Below are positions 27,701-36,000 of a DNA stretch of 60,000 nucleotides, one piece after another. The notes below the pieces were generated by a model. That model made no database searches. It saw nothing but the letters and a program-made list of their open reading frames with translations, and was not told where the DNA came from. The stretch is from Membranipora membranacea. Lineage: Eukaryota; Bryozoa; Gymnolaemata; Cheilostomatida; Membraniporidae. The position numbers and the translations under genes are program-made. Numbering within the stretch: position 1 is the first letter of the stretch; every line of letters begins with the position of its first letter. Location of the stretch: NCBI GenBank assembly GCA_914767715.1, contig OU612072.1, positions 7,504,001 through 7,564,000 of the forward strand, written 5' to 3'.

Positions 27701-28540
27701 GAGAAAGAGAGATTGTTTTTATTGCGATCATCAATGATGAAGCAATATTAGCGTGTGTAAAAATCATACATGGTAGTTGATCTGATCTTTTATTTTGCTT
27801 CTTCTATAGGCCAACTGCATTTATATTGGGCTTCAAGAGTAAAATTTTTTTATATAAGGAAGTTAGCCCACAATTCTGACTGATTGCGATGGGTTATAGC
27901 TATGAAAAAAATCAAGAATGGAATAATAATAATAGTGTACTACTATCGCTTATCAAAACTATTCAGAAATCATCAGTACACACTAAGAAATATTTTTCTA
28001 TGGAAATTTGTAGAGTGATCTCTGCATCATAAAATCACTTACAGCATTTTATTTAGTAACCTGTCCGAAAATGATTTAATTCACTCTATTAGAAAAGAGA
28101 GAATCCTTGTCCTTGAAATTGTCTCAGCTTCCGTTGATGATTTTGCTGCAATCTCACTGAAGCGATATTTGGGGAATTTTGCTTTGGGTGACAGTGCAAT
28201 TATGAATGCAAATATTTCTCCAGTGGAGCAAATCGAATCTACAAAAAACATGCCATCTCATGCCACTTTTAATATAGCTCAGATAAACGATTAATCGACT
28301 ATTGATAAAAATTAAAATAATATTTCAAAACTCAGGGTGCTTCCGATTCTCATATTTCTTTGGCTGCATATTTAGAATATAGAATATTATCCTATGGATG
28401 ATTAAGTATAGTTTTAAACCCGTTCCAACCGAGGAGTAATACGATCCTCATTACAACAATTATCGGTCGGATAATGATCTCTAGTTACATACCATCGCCT
28501 TCCTGGGTGTAGACATAGTCAACTCTTTGAGCACATCCAT
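3714..28540 (-). CDS. Probable bHLH E-protein (TCF/Daughterless class), 5' part, multi-exon
   Basis: Seen: a chain of small minus-strand exons with matching phases at 23859-23984, 18186-18270, 15489-15535, 14230-14287, 8412-8452, 6635-6736, 4382-4412 and 3714-3736; possible upstream exons at 28493-28540, 26713-26824 and 25145-25204. The first conserved exon ends in SDLNDLLDFTN, joined to MYL. This resembles the AD1 motif (LSDLLDFS-MF) near the N-terminus of vertebrate E-proteins, known as a coactivator-binding site. The rest is rich in Ser, Pro, Gly and Tyr, as the middle of E-proteins is. Family role: nuclear E-box-binding dimer partner of tissue-specific bHLH factors. The bHLH domain, the decisive evidence, was searched for between 1 and 3713 and not found, so the gene should run off the left edge. 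Another low-complexity transcription factor or coactivator remains possible. Confidence 0.5.
4382..4412 (-). CDS. E-protein exon 7 (31-nt microexon)
   Basis: Acceptor TTTTCTCTAG, donor GTAAGT. Encodes MMMASQNPKH plus one base. Of the two open phases, only this one avoids a stop in the next exon. Confidence 0.5.
6635..6736 (-). CDS. E-protein exon 6
   Basis: Acceptor TTGGTTACAG, donor GTGAGT, 34 codons in phase 0: HGVPPGYSAAEMGG then a Gly/Ser/Tyr/Pro stretch ending NINAAQ. Low-complexity composition typical of the region between activation domains. Confidence 0.6.
8412..8452 (-). CDS. E-protein exon 5 (41-nt microexon)
   Basis: Acceptor CTTTTAG, donor GTAAGT. It encodes EAASSPWAASPEYR with the G left from the previous exon and ends in phase 0. 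Both splice sites are strong. Confidence 0.55.
8453..14229. other. Long E-protein intron, no exon recognised
   Basis: Short ORFs occur on both strands, but none has splice sites plus family resemblance. No transposon ends were seen. Confidence 0.4.
14230..14287 (-). CDS. E-protein exon 4
   Basis: Donor GTACGA at 14229-14224. The S/Y/P-rich frame (NSTTYPSPYSP) ends in phase 1 and joins the next exon to give SPYSPEAASSPWAASPEY. The acceptor is uncertain: after CGACAG (start 14287) or after CCTCAG (start 14269); both keep the phase. Confidence 0.45.
15489..15535 (-). CDS. Tentative E-protein exon 3
   Basis: 47 nt with donor GTAACT and a weak acceptor (GCGGAAG, poor pyrimidine tract). It converts phase 1 to phase 0, which is what the flanking exons need. 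It would encode a Thr/Phe/Ser-rich piece. Weakest exon of the chain. Confidence 0.35.
17334..17591 (+). other. Unassigned ORF, possible gene relic
   Basis: The frame is Glu/Asp-rich (LDYADFSESELEHVLCEEEL), unlike the random ORFs around it, and is preceded by a TTATACAG acceptor-like site at 17343-17350. It runs to a stop at 17591. No family recognised; it lies opposite to the host gene strand inside an intron. Confidence 0.2.
18186..18270 (-). CDS. E-protein exon 2
   Basis: Acceptor GTTTTATAG, donor GTAAGG. It encodes 28 residues starting MYLNHDEQPD and ends in phase 1. Joining to the previous exon gives LLDFTNMYL, close in spacing to the LLDFSxMF of known E-proteins. Confidence 0.55.
18425..18986 (+). 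mobile_element. Short pogo/Tc1-like DNA element with TA duplication
   Basis: Both ends carry terminal inverted repeats. Left: CCGTAATCCCTCACCTATA from 18427. Right, read inward from 18984: CCGTAATACCTCACCTATA. Similarity continues about 45 bp inward to TTATAAGTGA. Each end is flanked by TA, the usual target duplication of Tc1/mariner/pogo elements. The body is 558 bp, far too short for a full transposase, and carries only the 50-codon ORF at 18712. It is nonautonomous. A stretch near 18565-18590 (GTTGCGAGTTTGAAACCC) resembles a tRNA B box, which may indicate a tRNA-derived insert. Confidence 0.75.
18712..18864 (+). CDS. Truncated pogo/CENP-B-type DNA-binding ORF
   Basis: 50 codons from ATG to TGA inside the element: MPRTSYTIQQKLEVLRTVEK at the start, ending RRLIQRWRASKHQLLI. 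The pattern (basic start, KLEVL, helix, Ala-Arg-Asp-Leu-Asn-Ile, Ile-Gln-Arg-Trp) matches the N-terminal helix-turn-helix (Brinker/CENP-B-N type) of pogo-like transposases. The DDE catalytic domain and the second HTH are absent. It could be a dead fragment or a small DNA-binding protein able to bind the element ends. Confidence 0.6.
   Translation: MPRTSYTIQQKLEVLRTVEKNNNLDKTARDLNIERRLIQRWRASKHQLLI
23859..23984 (-). CDS. E-protein exon with AD1-like motif
   Basis: Encodes 42 residues from an ATG at 23984, ending SDLNDLLDFTN in phase 0 before donor GTGAGT. The exon itself starts near 24004 after a TTTCAG acceptor, so about 20 nt lie before the ATG and are open in the same frame. The start is therefore either this ATG (short form) or further upstream. 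The Leu-Asp-Leu-Leu-Asp-Phe core is the best family evidence in the gene. Confidence 0.6.
24922..25004 (-). other. Probable 5'UTR exon of the E-protein gene
   Basis: Acceptor GTTTTACAG and donor CAG|GTAAGT bound 83 nt. Joined to the exon at 24004 it places an in-frame TAG shortly before the ATG at 23984, which would fix that ATG as the start of a short isoform. Confidence 0.4.
25145..25204 (-). CDS. Possible 60-nt cassette exon
   Basis: Acceptor TTTATTTCAG, donor GTAATT. The length is a multiple of three, and phase 1 is open, so it can be skipped or included without changing the frame of the downstream exon. It may instead be 5'UTR. Confidence 0.3.
26164..26401 (+). repeat. 19-bp minisatellite, about 12.5 copies
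   Basis: Unit TTGCAATCCACCGCTTACA repeated head to tail. Copies 1, 5 and 6 share the variant TTGCGCTGCACCGCTTACA; copy 2 has one change (CACTGC). No stop occurs in any of the three forward frames across the array, so it gives overlapping ORFs of about 100-120 codons. These are a by-product of the repeat, not genes. Confidence 0.95.
26541..26560 (+). promoter_or_regulatory. Tandem octamer (POU-type) sites
   Basis: GCATGCAAAT occurs twice head to tail. ATGCAAAT is the classic octamer bound by POU factors. It lies about 150 bp from the possible exon at 26713. Regulatory use is an inference. Confidence 0.3.
26713..26824 (-). CDS. Possible N-terminal extension exon
   Basis: A very good acceptor (CTTGTTGCAG) and donor (GTAAGT) bound 112 nt that are fully open in one frame (IWKVVLTTNSAKLPVDLW and on, 37 codons plus one base). 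Ends in phase 1, the phase needed by the exon starting at 24004. No family was recognised. Confidence 0.4.
28493..28540 (-). CDS. Possible alternative first coding exon
   Basis: ATG at 28540 opens MDVLKELTMSTPRKAM, 16 codons in phase 0, followed by donor GTATGT. It splices in phase to 26713-26824. It may be the start of a long isoform of the E-protein gene, or of an unrelated minus-strand transcript. Confidence 0.35.
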
Positions 28541-30365
28541 CGTTCAATATACCTGCTACACCTAAACAGGAATCCTCCAGCGACAACGGCTTCAAACAAA
28601 CGGAATACAAATTTGTTAATAGCTGATCCGGCATCCAGATCCTGTATCCAGCATTAATTGCTTATCAAATCTTGTAGCGCTATATTGGGAGTTATATACT
28701 CTCTGTGTCTAAAAGGACAAGATAAGGCAACTACTGTGATAATCTAAGCCTATTATCATCTGAGGGGGTTAGTAAAAAGTTGTAAGCACAAAGAAGAAAA
28801 GGCCCTGTAATAGGCCTCAACCTGAGTGCGACAAGAATTCGCAACAATGACGAGATCATTTCATATCAATGTTCTATCCCTAGGGCAGATCTTTCCTGTT
28901 GAGTGGACGAGGCATCTTAATAGACCAAGCAAGCAGTCTTCCTGACACTTGATTATTATTATGATCACATAGCAGGGTGTCAAGAAAAATCATGCCCTAA
29001 CCCTGAGAACCATTGACACACACCTTCGAAAAGATCTGCCTTAAGAGAATAACTGCACTATTTTATCATATGATCCATAAACAAAAGGACAACATATTTA
29101 CGTATTCAACAGTTTATGATGTAGAACAGTTGGATGTCATCAGTATTGCGTATCTATCTCTATAAAGTGTTTGAGCCAGTGGGTACATGTTAGGCTATAT
29201 TATTCAGTGTAGCCTATGTCGAAAAATACCTGATCAGATAATGCTGTCACCTAGACCCTTGACTGTAGTTGTTTGTGATCAGTTATGTATTTCAGTCAAG
29301 TCATTTAATAAATTTATCTGAGAAAACTAGTTTAGTGTGAAACATATCTTATTTTTCAATATCCTCAACTTGAAAGACTTTAGGCTGCTCCTGGAATTTA
29401 ATACTCTTAATCACACTTTGTATCATATTCCGGAGGCTTTGTATGATAACAGTACTATAATAAGTTATAACCGACTCTAGAGAGCTTTCACTTTGATCCA
29501 GGTTTCTATTAGCGTTGATTTGTTAACAACCCCCAGCCTGCACCAAAGTTTGGGCATTTTGACCATGAAAGAAAGGCCTACTCTAGCCTGGCTTGACAAG
29601 CTATTTCAAAGCTGGCCAAGACAGGCTAAGCCTACTGATACAATAAGAGGGAAGACTGACTAAATACCATAGATACCTAGATACCATTTTTGAGGCAGGT
29701 GTTTTCAAAAAGGGCAACACAAATGCAGTGCAGGGGTTTTTTGAGAGTCTGGTAACTTTAGTTTTGATCAACTGAGCACAATATATACACATAATTCATA
29801 TTGGCATTGTGGGCTCTTGGAGTGACTCATTTCTCAACGATTCAATGACCAGGAAAGAAAAGGGGACCTTCTGGGCCTGGAATCTACCTTAAACTATTAT
29901 TATGTAAATGCAATGATCAATCCACACAGTACAAAACTTTTGCTGTACTGAATGGGCATCATAAACTGTCGCCGGCGATGGTAGTGATAATACTTGAGGC
30001 AGGTGCTGTATAGAACATGTTTTACTGCACCCAATAACTATCAGCATTCTTGTTGGTGCTACAGGGGCCCAAGGAGTTAGAGTGGCCACATGAGTGCTGT
30101 AAGACGGGTCCAATACAGCACTCGCCACATTTCTCAGAACACACGAGTGTCGAATTGGACTTAGGTCCTGAAGTTTGTCCTAGCATGCAACCAATGAACT
30201 CCCTCTTCCGAAGTTCATAACTTTTTCATCAAACTGGCTACTACCAATACAGATCTGGATTTTTCTGTACTGCAGGAAGGTAATGTAGGCCAAATCATTG
30301 AAACATGCCTGTCTGTGGTAGGAAAACCATTTATTTACTTACTATCAAATATTAATAAATAATAA

Positions 30366-30451
30366 ACAGGGTGTTATTCATTCATGCAAAAAACAGACTC
30401 TCTCTCAATGAGAGAGAGTCTGTTTTTTTGAATGAATGAATAACACCCTGT
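30366..30451. repeat. Near-perfect 42-bp palindrome
   Basis: Left arm 30366-30407 and right arm 30409-30451 are complementary except for a one- or two-base difference around 30386, with a single central base. The arms begin ACAGGGTGTTATTCATTCAT. With almost no loop it looks like a fold-back or a MITE end-to-end dimer rather than a microRNA precursor. Confidence 0.85.
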
Positions 30452-30601
30452 CTCATATGTGGACAGTTTAACCAAGGACTGGAGTAATAGCGACTAAGGA
30501 CCTGGCTATACTATAACCATCCTCCTTGCCAGTTGGTCTCTAACCCTGACCTAAGCTAACTCAACTGACTAAGGGGCACAGACATAGCCTATTGTCTGTC
30601 T

Positions 30602-30682
30602 GATAAGTTACGGTGGCGAAGAAGTGTGCTTTGATAGGCCTAGTTAGTCTATCAAAGCACACTTCCTCGACCGTAACTTATC
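30602..30682. repeat. 81-nt hairpin, pre-miRNA-like
   Basis: Arms of 36 and 34 nt (GATAAGTTACGGT, an asymmetric internal mismatch, TGTGCTTTGATAG) are separated by an 11-nt loop. The geometry (about 33 paired positions, one bulge, small loop) fits a microRNA precursor, but also an old inverted-repeat element. Expression is unknown. Confidence 0.6.
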
Positions 30683-31433
30683 TAGCTAGTATTATTCCAC
30701 CTTGGGAACTTTGAATTCTTTTAACATCGCCAATCTGCAGTGCCCCTGGACCATGACTGATTATGCGAAAGAACAGCATGACTAAAAATTACAAACAAAT
30801 TAAAATTTAAATAATGTTGAAAATATATATAGAACCCAGGTTACAATAAACAAGGTTGTATTTGCATTGATTCTGTGCAAATTATATAGTTACCGTGTTT
30901 AGGCTCCCTAGCTATAACCTTGACTTATTTTAGATATCACAGTTCGAATTGTTTTGAGATGCAAGGATGTGTTCTTTAGATTGTATGATGCTCTCATTAA
31001 ATTTGGTTAACAAAGCTAACACATCAATTTGTTACGTAAAGAAGTTTGAATGGGAAAATAAGTGAGAGCAGTTAAACTTTATGTTCATAAAAAGTCTCAT
31101 TGTATTACCCCGTAACTGTGGACACAGCTTCAGACAAAAGTAGACTTATGTGCATCTTGGTATTCTTATGCCAAAGTGCTACTGCAGACCTTGCCAGGCT
31201 TTCAAAGTTAGATAGTGGCTGTGTGAGTGAGGCTGGGTGACTGTGGTGACTAACATACATACATAAATTAACAAACATGAATAAATAGTAGTAAAGCACA
31301 GGCCTTCTGTAGTTGGTGCAAGTCCAGTGGTCGAGTACAGAGAGAAGGCCTGTGTAGTATAGCTAGGCAAAAACTTTCCCTGAGGACACCACAACATATA
31401 GGCCTGATTTCAAAGTCCCAGGGACTGACCAAG

Positions 31434-32372
31434 GAGTTAGAGGGAAGGAGGGTGGTCACGTGACAATAAATAAGCATTCTATGTTCAGACTGTTTCCTCG
31501 TTTGCATAAATAGGGGTGTGACGATATTTTCCAAAATGATTGGTCGAAACTAAATTGACACGAGAGGATAACCCGCTATAACTCCTCTCTGCTTTTGGAG
31601 ATACAGGCTCAGACTCACTCTGCGCATGCGCAAACTGTTGAGGCATACGTTCGTCTCTGCAGCGAAGGGCTTGACTAATTCACCTAGTCTGAGTACCCAA
31701 ATTGGGAAAACGATGAAAACCCATAATTTAGAAATATTTGGGACTAAATGGAACACTGGTTTTGATATCTCATAACCTTGAACCCTGGGAGTTGCCTTTC
31801 TTGATGGAAGGCAGCGCCACCGCCGCTGTGCTGCAGAGATAGACTATGTCACAAGGCTATCCTGCAGGCAGAGTGGGCTCAGAACCAAGAAAAATGGTGA
31901 TGTCTAGAGTGATCATGAGGTGTTTACCATTCTGGGAAAAAAAAGTACTACCATCTTGATACATACTACCCCTGAATATAGTTTGTTCATTTTATTTAGT
32001 TTGGCTAACCAATCAGAGTTTTCTCTTTCATATGATATCAACAAACAAGTGTTAGGTGCATGTGTTGGGATTTCCATAAAGTACAAAGGTGAGAATGGCT
32101 TGATTTCAGGATTTTTACAACTCTGGCCATGATAATCTTCTTAACAAGATAGTAATTCAGCTGGGTATACCTGGCAACAGAAAGATATAAGTCTTTTATA
32201 ATGGTGAGGATACTATATTTTATAATATGTGCTAGCTTAATGTTTACTGCCACAATATGCAATTGAAATTATTCATGTTGTTCAGCCATTTTGTTTTTCG
32301 TTCGGGTCGGTAGTTAGGTCATATATAGTATCATTAGATTGGTCACGTGACCACCCTCTTTCCCTCTAACTC
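31434..32372. mobile_element. Inverted-repeat element (MITE-like), 939 bp
   Basis: Terminal arms of 31 bp (31434-31464 and 32342-32372) match at 30 of 31 positions, starting GAGTTAGAGGGAA and ending GGTCACGTGAC. Each arm contains a CACGTG E-box. No clear target duplication was seen and the interior has no convincing ORF, so the class is unknown. A partial match to the arm (AAGGAGTTAGAG) also occurs near 30069. Confidence 0.6.
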
Positions 32373-32978
32373 ATTGTAATGAAGGAATGAAGAAGAGTTG
32401 GTTATTCGAAGGACATGTTCATTTTAAGAATGTTATCTTGGTGAGATGGGACCGGAAAGTTCAGGATGGCATGACTTCAATCCACCATATCAAATCAGTC
32501 TAAGCAATCTTGTAAGGGGAATATCACATGTAAAATTGATTACATAATTTCACTGTGAGATGGATAGATTCGCTCCATTTTGCTCCCTTATGTGAAGAAT
32601 TCTTCAGCGCAGGAGTGCGCTCTGCTGCCACTCCCGCACTTACCCGGTGTCAGGCGGTTGGCCTGACAGGGTTGGGGTAAGAAACATTTTCTCTCAACAC
32701 CACTGGATCCCAGGTCTCATGCTGACATATGGCATATTTCCATCACCAACATATGTTTTCAAGATTTAGCCTCTTGGCAATTGTAAATTTACTCTTTGGG
32801 TCAGAAGCCTCAATTTAAAATTTTAGTTGTACAACTACCGTATAAAAATCTATGTGCAAAAATAATGTGCAATATAGTTTGCTGTATCAGTCGAAAACGG
32901 GTGACATGGCTACTATCTTTTTTACAGAAGATCACACTCTCTCAAGAAAGAACAAGTAGAACTACAGCAACAGCAGTC

Positions 32979-33000
32979 ATGAGTGGAAAATTACTTATTG
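32979..33000 (+). CDS. SDR39U1: SDR39U1 exon 1
   Basis: ATG plus MSGKLLI and one base; donor GTGAGT. The frame is open upstream, but family alignment supports this ATG. Confidence 0.85.
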
Positions 33001-36000
33001 GTGAGTGAATGTATCGATTCAAGGTTGTTGTAGACATGGCACATTTATCCCTTTGTCAACATAAACATTCGGAATTGCCATTAATACTGTTCCCTTATCC
33101 ATTCTAGATGCCTTGAGATGTAGGTCTGTCATATCAATCAATATCTGTCAATTCCCATTCCGCTTGTCAGTTGTAAGAGTTGCCCGCTCATGTTTAGTAA
33201 GAGGATAACTCAGCTGCATGGAATATTTGAAAACACTGAGTTATATATTGAGTTTCAGCTGAGTTAAATTGTCTTCATGGAACTAACAAATCACTGGCTG
33301 GGAGTCAAGCTGATTTTGGATTGACTGTTTTCCTCCAACTGAAATTCCATTGTTGATACCATAGTTTTGTGTATGGTTGATAAATTAAACACATGACAGT
33401 CAGGTTGTAATTGGCGGCTTGCTAATTGAACCTGAATGTTGCTCTGCACGAATCGAAATCAATTTTATAGCTTTATAGGAGTATAGGAGTATATTATCCA
33501 CTTGGGTAAAGGGAAAGCTTCCTACATGCTTCTATTTTTATTTACAGGTGGAGGTAGTGGTTTTATTGGTAAATATTTACGTAACATTGCCGAGAAACGC
33601 GGGTATGAAATCGTCAACATTTCAAGAAATCCAAAATCATCCAAAGAACTTTCATGGGTAAGTGAAGAGTGTGTGTCGCTATGTAATGTTATGGAAGAGA
33701 GAGTCGGAATCAAGGAAATGTGGATCAAGTAAAGATGTGCAGTGTTAACTATTTCTGAGTATAGTTGCCAACTAAATTGAGTTTAGAATGTCTCATAAAT
33801 ATTGCAAGTCTACTACTTCTCAATCAAGTGTGCGGCATTTACAATTAACAACAACCACCTTCGCAAACTTAATCTCAGTAAGCTTCTATAAATAATGTTG
33901 TGATGACAGTGGTTACATTGTGGTTGTCTCCTTATATCTATGAGTTAGACAACTCCAAGCTAGTCTGTATAAAGAACGATATAAACTCAGTTCTCACAGA
34001 TTACTATGTGCGACAGGATGTATATATATATATATATATATATATTCCAATTTGAGTCTAAATGTGATGATTTCAGATATACTAATCCACATCAATAACC
34101 TGTGTAGGAATGCATAAGTGAAATAAAGACTAAAAACCCACCGACTCTAATGTATGTTTTTTTTTTATAAAGTATACTGTGGTATCATTTTTTAACAGAC
34201 CGACATTGAGAGAAATGGGATCCCTGATGGTCTAAAGAGTGTGGTAAATCTATCGGGTGTTAACATCATGTCCCCTGTGAGGTAGGTGTGTGAGTTCTGG
34301 AACCAAGTCTTCACTTAGTGGGATGATACTCATAAATATTAAAGGGCAACCAAGGTTTCAAACAACTTCTCATTGATGGCCATTGATTAATAGCAGATTG
34401 CACCTTCTGCATGGGGAAAAAGACAAAATATAATTCGGATGATTATTCCGCCAGAATTCTTGTGAAACATTTCTTCCATCAGGGTACTCAAACTCAGCTA
34501 AAAGAGAATACCACATAGCAGTTTCCTGTTCCTGTTATTATTTAGCCTGTGCTCTATAATTATTACAGCAAAGAACCTCCCCTAAACTGAAGTGTTACCC
34601 AGCTTAGAGTCAGCAACTACTTTGAGTTTTGCATCGCATAATGCACAAAGCTGATGCTGCCCAGCACATTATTTGCTACCCATTAATGCATTGCTGCGAA
34701 ACCTTGGTTGCCCTTTAAAGGGCAACCAATGTTTCAAACAACTTCTCATTGATGGCCATTGATTAATAGCAGATTGCACCTTCTGCATGGGGAAAAAGAC
34801 AAAATATAAATCGGATGATTATTCAGCCAGAATTCTTGTGAAACATTTCTTCCATCAGGCACTCAAACTCAGCTAAAAGAGAATACCACATAGCAGTTTC
34901 CTGTTCCTGTTATTATTTAGCCTGTGCTCTATAATTATTACAGCAAAGTCTTGGAACCTTCCCTAAACTGAAGTGTTACCCAGCTTAGAGTCAGCAACTA
35001 CTTTGAGTTTTGCATCGCGTAATGCACAAAGCTGATGCAGCCCAGCACATTATTCCTACCCATTAATGCATTGCTGCGAAACCTTGGTTGCCCTTTAAGG
35101 ACAGGAACCCAAATTAGATTTGTTTGAAAGTTCTGAGATTACCGAATCAATTACCAGTCAGTTTTGTATTTTCAAAAAATTGTACATATTTTTATCTAAC
35201 CATGTTTAATTTCAAGGCAAGCTGACATTTTTTTGTACACAATTTTCAATAGAGGTCCATCTGGCCTTGCTGATTGCGGTTACTCCAAAGTATTGAATTT
35301 CTAGTCTCTCCAACCCTCTACTTGGTTTTTCAAAATTAGCCCGACAGACTCAGTGTGAAATTTTTCCTTCCTCTTGGTAAAAATATGGGGTGAATAAGTT
35401 ATCAAGTTATCAGCTTTCTTACGGAATCCATAATTGATACCCGGCTCCCGAATGCTTTGGTATGTGTCAAGACATTAAGACGTTTTCTTTCTGACGTGAT
35501 TGGACATTAGGCTGATCACATGACTTATTCCTCAGACAAAGTACTTATGACCTCCATCGCCACACAATTATTTGTTTGGACTTGTTCCAGATTCACAGAC
35601 AGTTTCAAGAAAGACGTCACATCTAGTCGAGTGGATACAACTAAGCTACTAGTTAACGCTGTGCAGAAATCAGAAGTCAAGCCTGAATCTTTTATTGGAA
35701 TCTCAGCTATTGGTGAGGCTATGAGAAATGCTTCACTTTTTGCTTCATACCGATTACGGTTATCTGTTTGTTTTGGGTAGAAATTGAGCTTATATCTCAT
35801 CTTGTGACCTTGGAAGGAGGTAAATTTTATTTCTCCATTGTTGGAAATTGGCTGACAATGATGATGACGTTTGTTGATCTTTTGTTTAGGAAGTAAGTCA
35901 CATTATTGTCTGACACTCTCGTTGTCATAATCTAAAAATAATTATATAAGTACATGGCATTGTTATAAATAGATTCCAAGGTTAAACAAAGGTTGAAAAG

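Larger units (their letters stand above)
28541..32927. other. Intergenic region between divergent genes
   Basis: No coding exon recognised. It separates the minus-strand E-protein gene from plus-strand SDR39U1, so both promoters may lie here. It contains two hairpins and one inverted-repeat element, listed separately, and a small stem at 30091-30122 (GAGTGCTGTA/TACAGCACTC). Confidence 0.4.
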
